A stretch of DNA of 42,771 nucleotides from an uncultured Bacteroides sp. (GTDB lineage: Bacteria; Bacteroidota; Bacteroidia; Bacteroidales; Bacteroidaceae), in the NCBI GenBank assembly GCA_944320295.1, contig CALUGY010000069.1:1-42771 (forward strand), given 5' to 3'. Position 1 is the first letter of the stretch. Each line of letters begins with the position of its first letter. The notes under the pieces are model-generated. The model was not told where the DNA came from. It did not search any database and was given only the letters and a program-made list of their open reading frames with translations. Shown here piece after piece: positions 9,601 through 15,842 of this stretch. A program made the translations under genes and the position numbers.

Positions 9601-11968
9601 TCCACAACACGGAGTTGACCACCAAGGCATAAGAATCTATGTACAGGCCTCCCGTCTGCGAGGCGTTCCCCGAAGTGTTGTCCGTGGCCGTGGGACAGTT
9701 GTTGTTCACGATGGTGTTTTGCAGGAGCACACCGCCGTTGTCGCAATACACCGCCCCGTTGAGGCGAGCCGTATTGTTCGACACAATGGAAGTGGAGAGT
9801 ATCAAATATTCGGGATGGAGATTACCATCATCCCAATTGCCCGTATGAGCCAGATAAACGCCCGCCCCGTTGTCCGCCGAGTTGTTGGTCATCATGGAGG
9901 CCAGCACGATACCGCCGTTGTCCACATACACGCCGCCGCCGTTGCCATCGGCATTGTTGTCATACATCAATGAATTGAGCACGCGCCCGCCGCCCAGGTA
10001 TACTGCACCACCATTCCTGGTGGCGCTGTTGGCCCTTACCACACAATGGGTCAGGTAAGCATTGCGCCCCATATAGACACCCGCACCACAGTCGGTCTTG
10101 AAATCGTCCAAGCCAAGGCCTCCCTGTGCGTAGCCTCCCTGTATGGTGACACCGTTCAGCACCGTCACATTACCAAAAGCCTTTTTGTCCTCATCAGGCA
10201 TGGGGGCAAACCATACCACATGGCGCGAGTCGCTCGTCACGTTCCAACGGTTGTTGCTCCATTGCAGGTTGGTCTCGTCATAGGCCGCACCGGAAAGTAT
10301 CGTTTCATTGACAAATTGCCACGGCATGCCGCTACCCTCTTTCTCACGCCCGTCTTTAGTCTCCCCGTCCTCTCCTTTGAAACCGCCATACACGCTGATA
10401 CCGTCGCGCATGCGGAAGGACGCGGAGTAAGCTGCACCATTAATGATTTGCCTTTGCGGTTCGTAAGTACCTGCCGCCACCCATACCTCGCCCGGCTGGT
10501 TCTGCGGATTGTTGTCAGCCAAGGCGTCTATCATGGCCTGCAGGTCGCCGGAGGCATTGTCCCACGACGAGCCGTCGCCCTTGCCATCCGGCTTGACATA
10601 GCGTATGCGACTGGCTGGTATCTGCTGGAACTCGTAGGCACCGATATCCAAAGCGCCGGACACACGTGCCATGCCAGCCATGTCCATGTTGCCATATACC
10701 TCGGCGGCATAAGCCGCGTCATCGCCCTTGTCTATGAGCCACGAGCCTTCGAGCAAACTCCATGACCAGAGCGGATAGGCATCTCGCGTCCAGTCGAAGT
10801 CGCGGTCGAAGCTGGTGCGCGACGAGGGCGACTCGAACATGGGTACCTCGGCCGCATCGCGGTTCTTGTCGCTCACATAGACATTGCCATTACCATCATC
10901 CGCCGTAGCTTCGTGATAAGCCGAATTATGGAAACTGGGGCTATACTCGGCAAAGAGGGTAGTATTACCCCAAATGACCGTATTATATACTTCCGGAGTA
11001 GCCGCGCTCGATACTGCGTCAATACCACCGCTGGTATTGCGTGCCACGGTGCAGTTCACTACTTGCGCATCAGAAGAAAGACAGAGTCCGCCATTCTCGT
11101 TGTTGAATACGGCGGTATTGACCACATTGCCAGCCCCCTCTATCCAGATGCCGCCACCGGCGTTCCTTATGGTGCTGCGCTTGCCCGCCGCGTTGTTATA
11201 CACGGCGCATTGGCTGATGAGGCACGTGTTGTTGTTCACATCCTCCACCTCATCGGAGACGTAGATGGCACCTCCCTCTTCAGCATAGTTGTTCAACAGA
11301 AAGCAACGCTCAATACGGTAAATGCCACCACCCGAGTTGTTACCCGTGACAAAGATACCACCGCCCGTATTGTTGCCCGTGTCCGTTGCATGACCTCCGG
11401 CTATGGTGAAGCCGTCCACCACGGTGGGAAAAGTATTGTTATTGCCGCTTGCCTGCGTGGGCTCCATGTTGAGCGTCAGCACGTGCACGGCATTGTCGCT
11501 GCGCGTGGTGTTGGCGGGGAAGATGAGGTTTACGTTATCCACCACGTCATTCCCGCTGATGTCGCCCGAAAGGACGGTAGGGTATTTGAATTGGTAAGGC
11601 TTGCCGAGCGTCTCGCGCTGCTCGATGGACATTTCAGTACCGGCAAAACCGCCGTAGAGCTTCACACCGGACTTCAGAGTGAAGCCAGTAGCCTTGGCAT
11701 CGGCAGGCACAACGTAGTGGTTACCGCGCTCTGTGGACTTCTCGTAACCTTGCACCCAGATCTCATCACCGGCCTTGGCTTTATTAAGTGCATCTGCCAG
11801 CGTGGTAGTCGCCTCCCAGGAAGAGCCGTCTCCCCCACTCTGTGCCTGTAGGGAAACACGGTAAATATTTTGCTGGCCGTAGGCATGGCCGCCTACCAAG
11901 AGGAGGAAGCACAATGCCCCTGCCTTCCAGATATTACTTTGCTTCAAACGTCCCATATAGCCTTTCAT
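623..11968 (-). CDS. Giant secreted protein of eight beta-helix-like modules with T9SS-type C-terminal domain; probable fimbrial-operon adhesin
   Basis: About 3,781 residues. The ATG at 11968 is preferred over an in-frame TTG 18 bases upstream, because AAAGGAGA sits just before the ATG and the upstream gene ends between them. A signal peptide covers roughly residues 1-31. About eight modules follow, starting near residues 1, 453, 934, 1262, 1831, 2228, 2723 and 3051. Each opens with a variant of YV..G.GDGSSW.NA and most close with D(I/L/V)GAYE. The interior is rich in N-N-T-A, GGG(I/L)Y and V.NC.V repeats typical of right-handed parallel beta-helices. A linker after about 3,296 leads to a final ~75-residue domain (VYSPAYG..., LRLYDVTGRLV, LPRGIYLVQV) resembling the type A sorting signal of T9SS. 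As the last gene of a fimbrial operon it is plausibly a surface adhesin or fimbrial tip, by analogy with Porphyromonas Mfa5; this role is inference. Parts near 6.6-8.1 kb are visibly more AT-rich than the rest. Confidence 0.85.
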   Translation of the reverse strand: MKGYMGRLKQSNIWKAGALCFLLLVGGHAYGQQNIYRVSLQAQSGGDGSSWEATTTLADALNKAKAGDEIWVQGYEKSTERGNHYVVPADAKATGFTLKSGVKLYGGFAGTEMSIEQRETLGKPYQFKYPTVLSGDISGNDVVDNVNLIFPANTTRSDNAVHVLTLNMEPTQASGNNNTFPTVVDGFTIAGGHATDTGNNTGGGIFVTGNNSGGGIYRIERCFLLNNYAEEGGAIYVSDEVEDVNNNTCLISQCAVYNNAAGKRSTIRNAGGGIWIEGAGNVVNTAVFNNENGGLCLSSDAQVVNCTVARNTSGGIDAVSSAATPEVYNTVIWGNTTLFAEYSPSFHNSAYHEATADDGNGNVYVSDKNRDAAEVPMFESPSSRTSFDRDFDWTRDAYPLWSWSLLEGSWLIDKGDDAAYAAEVYGNMDMAGMARVSGALDIGAYEFQQIPASRIRYVKPDGKGDGSSWDNASGDLQAMIDALADNNPQNQPGEVWVAAGTYEPQRQIINGAAYSASFRMRDGISVYGGFKGEDGETKDGREKEGSGMPWQFVNETILSGAAYDETNLQWSNNRWNVTSDSRHVVWFAPMPDEDKKAFGNVTVLNGVTIQGGYAQGGLGLDDFKTDCGAGVYMGRNAYLTHCVVRANSATRNGGAVYLGGGRVLNSLMYDNNADGNGGGVYVDNGGIVLASMMTNNSADNGAGVYLAHTGNWDDGNLHPEYLILSTSIVSNNTARLNGAVYCDNGGVLLQNTIVNNNCPTATDNTSGNASQTGGLYIDSYALVVNSVLWRNTIQGRDVPMFARNPSVDKVRFMYTALSGTNNAVWNNTLQQEIIQLSDNNDSADESAGLTPDFEATGMPTLAGVDGSLTEVSYFWAPAANGSNLRARGMTLGTLPTEVLLAPELDIEGNLFAQKPAVGAYAVTQTAIQYEETTEALIVYVDAECTVASHNGNSWQTAYRSLNEAVAYLASLPSDQVNGKRLEVHVLEGDLWPRYAFTNLDPKTATVSIPATASDATLYIYGGYSRSTHERNPLLYRSMINGNHEGKILEDGLYHCLTVETGANVVLDGFHVVNGYAAGEASVQYGAGMLVLGNATVTVQNSIFENNTALEGAAIDARDATLTLTNCVVNNNTNRTEAAQVINCQNLTLNHVTVVNNIGAAPSQMGGSSFSAGNTSDNPQQTLAVSSANFANPTNKQGATLGFDTYFGGYSNFTPNTSSAEAGKLINKATGSLSDLTTDIAGNERSLGGTPDLGAYEANLPKNGSVIYVTQDGAGTMDGSSWENAIAGNLIYDINSGKVEGDIPTTNSHYIGFYDATARPYGETSGASKLFFEHLDERNLEAANVNYRTETHDGVTHVTGASEINIRNQRDERYVGGLQYAVERAAASATDDTRVQVWVAGGTYTDYKGFVIRDKVEVLGGFPNEGTPGLDDRHPLVSQYIPVNEESEELTVSTYETILQVQDFNPIDNVNSLPERTRKPVLFQPDVCLPTKSPSGRESSFSYWEWHDGFLGIGRGWENHGYGSSVPETTDDGLSNTYRWESQEGGYVEYEGAIWDGFTIRHGFYTDYQANRDGGAGVRMFRGVTLQNCVVTENYYGADNCSRGAGIYCDGANSMVINCFILNNRNEGNESYGGGMYMILGTGYNNLVANNYAGSNGGGIYIEAATFYNNTIAYNRSDATGDKQEGTGGLHQYYSNQYSGSNLHLYNCLFYGNQRGALGFEDVTKFNGAHYCYVQSETALSTDIRNRLHNSVYGTDLDNPFELGNGAQAANNFRLNGTTLCLNHGTDDLGQDASGNEIVLPETDVDFTARIKDCTVDIGAYERNNQDNVKPDAYGVYYVTQNGAGTANGSSLDNAACAMKLQEVLNAAGERAKTEQTAIVKLAGYKSNSFTYHANTLSNPDDPQSYTYVIPYGVTVMGGYNEADPDSWSDDARNAAQYMTVLSAIYEPTSATAESVNGYHVVTFGEKPEGWTGADKRTILDGVYLEDGKAASMAGTGNPNTRGGGAIVPAWAHVRNCVVRNCEAIEGGGLYVMPGGIVSGCGVMLNTAETGAGIYANGEGVDEGNRAHLVSSTVTDNTATSTGGGLYLEDGAMMVSNSVLWGNTAPSDKNVSGVLSQTFKDEIWAAVETVEGGEFYPVNHSFVETYEMPSNFENTAMESDEDLYFANEYRTPKAYSPLIKHGMDAEYHNSMVEKLGIAETDMQGIAREQQGAKRIDAGAYAFEGGLIPTDVLITRIFVSQGANVKLGDNINMDDYMGRTFYTSLSWLDDALEYIREIRKTSLANENTKFEILLAKGTYKPSYRRTDAATGAVSHRQNSYVIPQGVSIYGGFEGTEAISSSDIISVPGVDGVTFTADGDISEILNARAWSDFNQNGIAESWELTNQTILSGNVNTSETARNVYHVLYADAGSAVTLNPIVLDGLTVMEGETVATLSTDADNNEVGRGAGLYSNGVPVVVNRCRFINNYAVRGGAIYVRNADLSVLGSIVAGNGPVEGCAGSDAAGGAVYLSGSGKACTFRAVNTLWVNNETAGRGGAIATGQNGQSVSVSLMNNTFARNKACNGESVASLGSGTNTITNTAMWGNEGTTGLLSGNVTVSHSAADALLKGTDNIELAADNMSVSGPRFAKPSGTAGVAGNDANNQWNPASISVLTDAGDGTDPINGDATGAYESWWVNAGLGEYKDQYMGDANYSRYAGPLDDDGKPTDKPIDIGLYEYQYKPAFAELDIVYVATQESGDGSGGSWANATSDLRGAIVAMANPTGGEKTDKEVRIRNGEYSMPRLSAGDAYSLIMAESKDYSTSLTIRGSYNASGVQDYANPTVITTHEQSVTSTGRLLNLQTNGKPVTIDGLSFINKRTDGGLGVEATVDADGSLALTHVAFRMNHGGALKLTGDDQTLIANALFADSKGTGLDVASGADNVTVVNATFANNGTDMSQGLTKVYNTVSWNNTTQNLALDEATQGNVAIASSTANDDMQAGPNFVDPENAEVLSRDYHIYPSLTLLNKGSNEAYINNVLGGDETLLAAEKDLGGTVRRVETIDVGAYEYAAPLQPVVYVKDGVVGGDGSGDSWVNAIAGRDLQGAVNLAGIYAQGKQEENAAGIVFVHRNVTLNTPLNVSLGNTRVYGGMNDETGADAAGILGKRQGLLTASGHSTLNGALHLAAEGSVVDGFEVTGAATIENGMLSTSIVKPGATLNGGILYNTLLEGSVTGTGEVVNVTATGTLPSDAKNSRASVTGDNTYVTEGYWAYQLMETSTDIDKGNTQDITKYMTLAGHEKDISGTSRVRGKVDNGCFETWNIATTAKTPEVTAADRPTNKHVVYVRAGQELSIAAGVYPDRGTAFTPGFLLLEHQAGLRGNCNHIDLTNFAVERNMPASGSDLAYMPFAVTKTENPGNVTMKAYDGATRAAYHYKFNGEESAWQDVTTYAGNAGVLLENTAGSEACVRFYGKSYTEDASGKSVKLTQYNFREPWRDNSKEGNRFTHKENMGWNLFGSPYLCAMNYADMEYGRMIYGTTEYTPVDTEDAAEGHVPAGDAVFTQTATLKTEETFSVEHPAIASGAAYQTADGDLTLALSSDSGTDVLRLHAVDDADASVEFDMASDGVKWMNPDPSVPQIYAGRNGGRYSLLSAVGRESGAAIGIRTSQAGNYVISVPDTCDTSAYEAVMLTDAHTHAVTDLLKSPYTFSLSAGGDVEGRFTVNFVRMDEERTDGIRVYSPAYGQIAVEGIASGYVLRLYDVTGRLVETRVATAERETFGALPRGIYLVQVLDADKKPQKTGKVSVL

Positions 11969-11982
11969 TGTCTTGTCTCCTT

Positions 11983-12963
11983 TCAATTACCGCTTGTTAA
12001 CGTAATTTCCGTATCGTTGCCATTGGCAAAACCTTTATCTCCGCGCACATTCAACGTGACGTAATACCATGCGTTGCGGTGCAATGCTTCGCCGAAGGTG
12101 GCGGTATACTTGGTGGAGCCATCACCTCCTTCAAACTTTGTCTCATAAGTCACAATAAAGTCGAACTTATGCTTTGTAGCGTCCCTATAAGGGAAGGTAT
12201 AGAAATACGTACGCCCGTTTACCGCGCTAATACCGCCGTCCACCACATAATGTCCGGCGGAGAGTTCCCTCTGGGTTGCGGCGGTGGATGCCTTGTCGGG
12301 GAAGAAGTAGCCGAAGTCGGGGCCATAGAAGGTCATGTTGCTCAGCTGCACGTCGGTATAGTCTCCGTCCAAGGCGTCGGCCATATCGTATTGCACGTCC
12401 ACTTTGGAAATGATGCGGGTAAGGGTGACACTTGCCGTCGCTGGATTCTCGGCATCCGCCACGATTTCTATTTTCTCTGTCTTACCGGAATAGAGGTTTT
12501 GCATGTAGCGGCGTTGCTCGTCGGCCGAAAGCTTGAAAAAGTCCGTGTTTTCGCCAATCGACAATGTCCGCAAGTCATACACATCCTGCGGCGTGGCGCA
12601 ATGCACATGCTGCTGCGGCTCAGCATAAGCTATGGCATAAAGATCGGCCGTTCCCGTCCAGGTGGAGAAACTTACGGGGTTCTCGCTCTCCAACTCCGTG
12701 CGTGTCACCGTGTGCTCCGTCACCGTGCCGTCGGGGTAGACTAAGTAGAGCGAGAGGTTGTCCCACCACTCTTGGTCTTCCATGTGGTCGGTGCCGGGGT
12801 CTCCGGCACGCGTGTCTGCCGCCGTGCTCACGTTCACCGTCACCAACACCGCGCCCTGCTCGCCCTCACCGGGCACGGGGGGCATGTCTTCGCCCGAACA
12901 GGCGGCCATGCCCAGCACAATACAGGCAGCCAGCCAACGGGTATGTATGTTTCTTGCTTTCAT
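11983..12963 (-). CDS. Fimbrillin-like lipoprotein, probable accessory or tip subunit (FimA/Mfa family)
   Basis: 326 residues. The N-terminus is a lipoprotein signal with lipobox GMAAC (Cys22), followed by an acidic, proline-rich linker and a two-lobed beta-rich body of the size of Bacteroidales fimbrillins. The segment reading SKVDVQYDMAD (the conserved fimbrillin 'isKvdvq' strand) and the C-terminal stretch RNAWYYVTLNVRG match the pattern of the FimA/Mfa1 superfamily. It lies between the FimB-like anchor and the giant adhesin; the gap to the latter ATG is 14 bases, so the two are probably cotranslated. Position in the operon suggests a minor or tip subunit like FimC/FimD/Mfa3/Mfa4 rather than the shaft protein, but sequence alone cannot fix which. 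Confidence 0.75.
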   Translation of the reverse strand: MKARNIHTRWLAACIVLGMAACSGEDMPPVPGEGEQGAVLVTVNVSTAADTRAGDPGTDHMEDQEWWDNLSLYLVYPDGTVTEHTVTRTELESENPVSFSTWTGTADLYAIAYAEPQQHVHCATPQDVYDLRTLSIGENTDFFKLSADEQRRYMQNLYSGKTEKIEIVADAENPATASVTLTRIISKVDVQYDMADALDGDYTDVQLSNMTFYGPDFGYFFPDKASTAATQRELSAGHYVVDGGISAVNGRTYFYTFPYRDATKHKFDFIVTYETKFEGGDGSTKYTATFGEALHRNAWYYVTLNVRGDKGFANGNDTEITLTSGN

Positions 12964-12993
12964 ATAGAAATCCTCGGTCCCTCGACCCCTCGG

Positions 12994-13093
12994 CCTCTCC
13001 CCAGCCCTCCCCCATAGGGAGGGAGTATGAGCCTGAGAGAGAGCCTCTCCCCGACCCTCCCCCGTAGGGAGGGAGAAGGTGCCTGAGAGACGT
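12994..13093. repeat. Two tandem copies of a 50-bp palindromic G/C repeat
   Basis: Unit 1 is 12994-13043 and unit 2 is 13044-13093. Each contains an inverted repeat CCCTCCC...GGGAGGG around a short CC(A/G)TA loop and ends with GCCTGAGAGA. The units differ at only a few positions. The array lies in the 380-base gap between the fimbrillin-like gene and the FimB-like gene of one operon, so it is presumably transcribed and could fold into strong hairpins that alter mRNA stability or expression ratios. It looks like a REP-type intergenic element. Confidence 0.7.
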
Positions 13094-13197
13094 TTATTGT
13101 TAATAATTCATTTACCTATCACTTATAATAAAGGAATCCGCGTCATCCGCGAAATCCGCGTCTAAAAAATCATCCTCTCGCCTTCCGCCCGGTTGTC

Positions 13198-13255
13198 TGT
13201 CATGCTGAAGCCCACCAATACGTGCGGGAGATTCTTCGCTCTGCTCAGAATGACA
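13198..13255 (-). repeat. Dispersed imperfect palindrome (GTCATTCTGAGC type), copy 1
   Basis: The ends read GTCATGCTGAA and CTCAGAATGAC, forming an imperfect palindrome of about 58 bases with GGGAGATTCTTCGC inside. It is an inverted copy of the element at 14467-14543, so the FimB-like gene is bracketed by the pair. A short AT-rich segment just to the left (about 13136-13172) holds three closely spaced TCCGCG words, another common style of Bacteroidetes intergenic repeat. Confidence 0.65.
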
Positions 13256-13292
13256 GGAAGCCTCAAAATCAATCCCCTCACTTGCCCCAAGT

Positions 13293-13312
13293 CCCCTCCC
13301 CTTGGGGGAGGG
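13293..13312. repeat. Short G/C palindrome downstream of the FimB-like gene
   Basis: CCCCTCCCC and GGGGGAGGG form a nearly perfect hairpin with a two-base spacer, followed by further G-rich sequence up to the FimB-like stop codon. It belongs to the same palindrome style as the arrays at 12994-13093 and 14334-14393. Confidence 0.55.
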
Positions 13313-13343
13313 TTAGGGAGAGGCCGGAGGGTTAAGGAGGGGC

Positions 13344-14303
13344 TTACACCTCCGGCTCATACACCCCGCCCGGCTCCCAGCCGAGATCTATCACCACGCC
13401 TGTGGTGGTCTCGGCCTTACTCAAGTCAAAAGTAACCTCAGTAAGTTGGCCCTCGCGCAAGTCCATATCCGGGTCGGAGATATAATATGTCATTTGGTCT
13501 GTACGTCCCTCGCGTTCCACGCGGAATATCGCCTTCCAATAATAAGTGTCGGGCAGACCGGTATTTGCCTTGGTGCCCGTGTCCTTCTCTCCACTAGTGG
13601 GAAAGGCAAAACACTCAAAGTCCGTCTGCGTGCCGCTTATCTCGGTTGCCACCCCGTTCAGGTCGAGCAGCAGGGTATTATCGTGTTCGTGCGTGTCGTC
13701 GGCGGGATGGTAGCAGCAACCCGCACCGTCCACGTAGGCACGCACGTTGTCATATTCTTCAGGATAAAGCACGTGTATCCTCAACTTGGAAACACATGGG
13801 TAGAGTTTTACCGGAACGACCTGGTCGCCCTTGATGGCCGTAAGGTCCACAGAGGTGTATCCGGCATATATTTCACAATCGATGTGCGGGATATACCCGT
13901 CTTCCGTCTGTTTCAGACGAAGCTCCGACTCGGCCATCTCCTCTTCGAAGGGCGAAGCGGGGTCGAGCATGGTGTCGTCCACAGGATGGTTGGCCACGGC
14001 CAGGTGCTGGTATTCGTCCATGGGCAGCGTGACGCGATAGATGTTACCGGGCATCTCGTCTGCCGAAATGCGGTCGGCAAAGGTTTGCGATGACGGCGTG
14101 TCCCAAAAGCCGACATCCAATGTACGGATGGTTCCGTCGAAAGCATCGGATACGGTTTCGGCCTGCACTTCGTACTCAAAAGCCACAGTCCTCCCCTCCG
14201 GCTCATCGGGCGGACAGTCGGACAAATCTTCGTCGATGCACGACGTGAAGCCAAGCGCCAACGCGGCCACAACTATGCAGGATATTTCGTAAAATGCTTT
14301 CAT
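13344..14303 (-). CDS. FimB/Mfa2-family fimbrial anchor lipoprotein
   Basis: 319 residues from the ATG at 14303; an in-frame TTG 18 bases upstream is not used because it would spoil the signal sequence. The lipobox GFTSC places the lipidated Cys at residue 22, followed by IDEDLSDCPP, the characteristic start of the FimB/Mfa2 family. These lipoproteins stay in the outer membrane, cap the fimbrial base and regulate its length. The body is beta-rich and cysteine-containing (CVSKL, GAGCCYHP), and ends in a strand region (DLREGQLTEVTFDL). It follows the major fimbrillin gene after about 260 bases and precedes the accessory fimbrillin after about 380 bases; both gaps carry G/C palindromes. Confidence 0.85.
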   Translation of the reverse strand: MKAFYEISCIVVAALALGFTSCIDEDLSDCPPDEPEGRTVAFEYEVQAETVSDAFDGTIRTLDVGFWDTPSSQTFADRISADEMPGNIYRVTLPMDEYQHLAVANHPVDDTMLDPASPFEEEMAESELRLKQTEDGYIPHIDCEIYAGYTSVDLTAIKGDQVVPVKLYPCVSKLRIHVLYPEEYDNVRAYVDGAGCCYHPADDTHEHDNTLLLDLNGVATEISGTQTDFECFAFPTSGEKDTGTKANTGLPDTYYWKAIFRVEREGRTDQMTYYISDPDMDLREGQLTEVTFDLSKAETTTGVVIDLGWEPGGVYEPEV

Positions 14304-14333
14304 AAGATGAGAGTCTCTCAAGCCCCACCCTGA

Positions 14334-14393
14334 CCCTCCCCCGTAGGGAGGGAAGTGAGAGCCTCTCCCCCGCCCCCTCCCCGTAGGGAGGGG
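14334..14393. repeat. Pair of G/C palindromes upstream of the FimB-like gene
   Basis: Two hairpins (14334-14352 and 14373-14393) share the core CCGTAGGGAG at a period of 40 bases. Arms are CCCTCCC/GGGAGGG and CCCCTCC/GGAGGGG. They resemble the 50-bp array at 12994-13093 and lie in the leader between the major fimbrillin and the FimB-like gene, where hairpins could limit expression of the anchor relative to the shaft subunit. Confidence 0.65.
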
Positions 14394-14466
14394 AGATGGG
14401 TTTGAGGTGGTTGTTACTATTAATACTTATATGGTTCACAAGGCAGCCATTCTGAGCATCGTGCTC

Positions 14467-14543
14467 TGTCATTCTGAGCGAAGCGAAGAATCTCCCGCAT
14501 ATTTTATGCTTCTGGGAGATGCTTCACATACGTTCAGCATGAC
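14467..14543 (+). repeat. Dispersed imperfect palindrome (GTCATTCTGAGC type), copy 2
   Basis: It begins TGTCATTCTGAGCGAAGCG and ends TTCAGCATGAC, with AGAATCTCCCGCAT and GGGAGATGCTTC inside, so the element is itself an imperfect palindrome. It is in the opposite orientation to the copy at 13198-13255. This sequence style recurs in the intergenic DNA of many bacteria. It ends about 20 bases downstream of the major fimbrillin stop codon. Confidence 0.7.
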
Positions 14544-14561
14544 TGCCGCATCAAGTTATGC

Positions 14562-15788
14562 TTAGTCGATAGTCTCGTTGAACGTGAAACCTGCTTTCCA
14601 AGACAGATTTACCGTTACGTCGAGGTTTACATCGGTCGGCGTAATATCGGGCAGGTCGGTCGTGGCATTAGCCAGCGAGTTAATCTTCAGATTAGCCTTC
14701 GTTTCGTAGTACTTCTGGAAAAGGCAAGTCTGGCCGTTGCTTGCACCATCTTCAGCATTAGCAGGAGCAAGCACGGCTCTTACATAAAATTCTTCATTTG
14801 CATCAACTTTCTCATATTTACCCTCAGAATTTATAGCATAAATAGGCGTATCAGAAGTCAGTCGCAATACCACAGTAGCTTGTTCGCCAGCTTTAGTCTG
14901 GAAGAGAGTAGTGTAGTTGTTTACAGCAACAGAGGAAGCATTATCATTCTTAGTGATTTCATCATTAGCGATATCTCCATCTCTCACAATACGGGTTTTC
15001 CCGTCTGCTTCCATCGGTTCGAACTGAGCATCAACCATCTCCGGCTGGCTACCTACGAATAAGCCTGTTAAAGTCAAGTTACCGTTAAAAGTCGTTTCCG
15101 TACCTGTAGTAGAACCTGTCTCATCAACATATTTAATAGTAGTAGCGGCTGCAACCCTTGTTGTCAGCAAGCCCACAGCATAACGAACGCCTGTGATTGA
15201 GATGTCCGTCGTACTCTCAGATACGGCAGCTTCTTCTGTCTGATCGGCTTTGATAATAAGATTATCGTTACTATTTGTAGCTACATCTGCTACCATTGTT
15301 TCCCCATAATAATACAGCCCGGCAGGATCATAAACGATTGTAGTGCCTTCTTGGGTAGAAGATTTTATCAACTCGAATGTCTTATCAGTTGTTATAGGAG
15401 CTGCCACCGTTCCAGTTTCTCCGCCATACACTCTGAACTTGTTCACGCCACGGTTGATGGCTACGTTTGCATATGACTGCGTGGTGTTCAGACTTGCATT
15501 CAAAGCACCGAGGTTAATGGCTTCTTGCCAAGTGTCTGTTCCGCCTGCATTCACCATCGGCACAAGCACGATGCTGGGAATGTCTTTGGGAGTACCATCC
15601 TGATTCACATCATCCGCACTCTGCTTCGTCTGCGGCAGGCCGGTCACACCCATGGTAATCTTGGCCAACGTAGTCCCTGTGGGAGGAACATTCGGCTCGT
15701 TGTCGTTACTGCACGAGCCCAAGCTCATGGCGGCCATGAGGCCGATTGCCATGAAAGAAACGTACTTCGTAGTAAACAGTTGTTTCAT
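14562..15788 (-). CDS. Major fimbrillin (FimA/Mfa1-like shaft subunit)
   Basis: 408 residues. The lipoprotein signal ends in SLGSC (Cys26), followed by a Ser/Asn/Pro linker. Family members are exported as lipoproteins, trimmed at a basic residue in the first strand by a trypsin-like protease and polymerised by strand exchange. The two-lobed beta body shows KFRVYGGETG, a YYYGET segment, a VRYAVGLLTTRV strand at the domain boundary, and a C-terminus ending in VNLSWKAGFTFNETID, suitable as a donor strand. The gene is noticeably more AT-rich than its operon neighbours, consistent with diversifying exchange of the exposed shaft protein. It starts 54 bases after the DUF3868/OmpA gene. Confidence 0.8.
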   Translation of the reverse strand: MKQLFTTKYVSFMAIGLMAAMSLGSCSNDNEPNVPPTGTTLAKITMGVTGLPQTKQSADDVNQDGTPKDIPSIVLVPMVNAGGTDTWQEAINLGALNASLNTTQSYANVAINRGVNKFRVYGGETGTVAAPITTDKTFELIKSSTQEGTTIVYDPAGLYYYGETMVADVATNSNDNLIIKADQTEEAAVSESTTDISITGVRYAVGLLTTRVAAATTIKYVDETGSTTGTETTFNGNLTLTGLFVGSQPEMVDAQFEPMEADGKTRIVRDGDIANDEITKNDNASSVAVNNYTTLFQTKAGEQATVVLRLTSDTPIYAINSEGKYEKVDANEEFYVRAVLAPANAEDGASNGQTCLFQKYYETKANLKINSLANATTDLPDITPTDVNLDVTVNLSWKAGFTFNETID

Positions 15789-15842
15789 AATAAAAACGAT
15801 TAAGTTAATGAATATAGAAATTGATTATACGTTGCATTTGCG

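Noticed and set aside
12994-14543. CRISPR-like array, because of regularly spaced repeats
   Set aside because: Only two tandem units per site, palindromic throughout and without unique spacers; no cas genes in the window.
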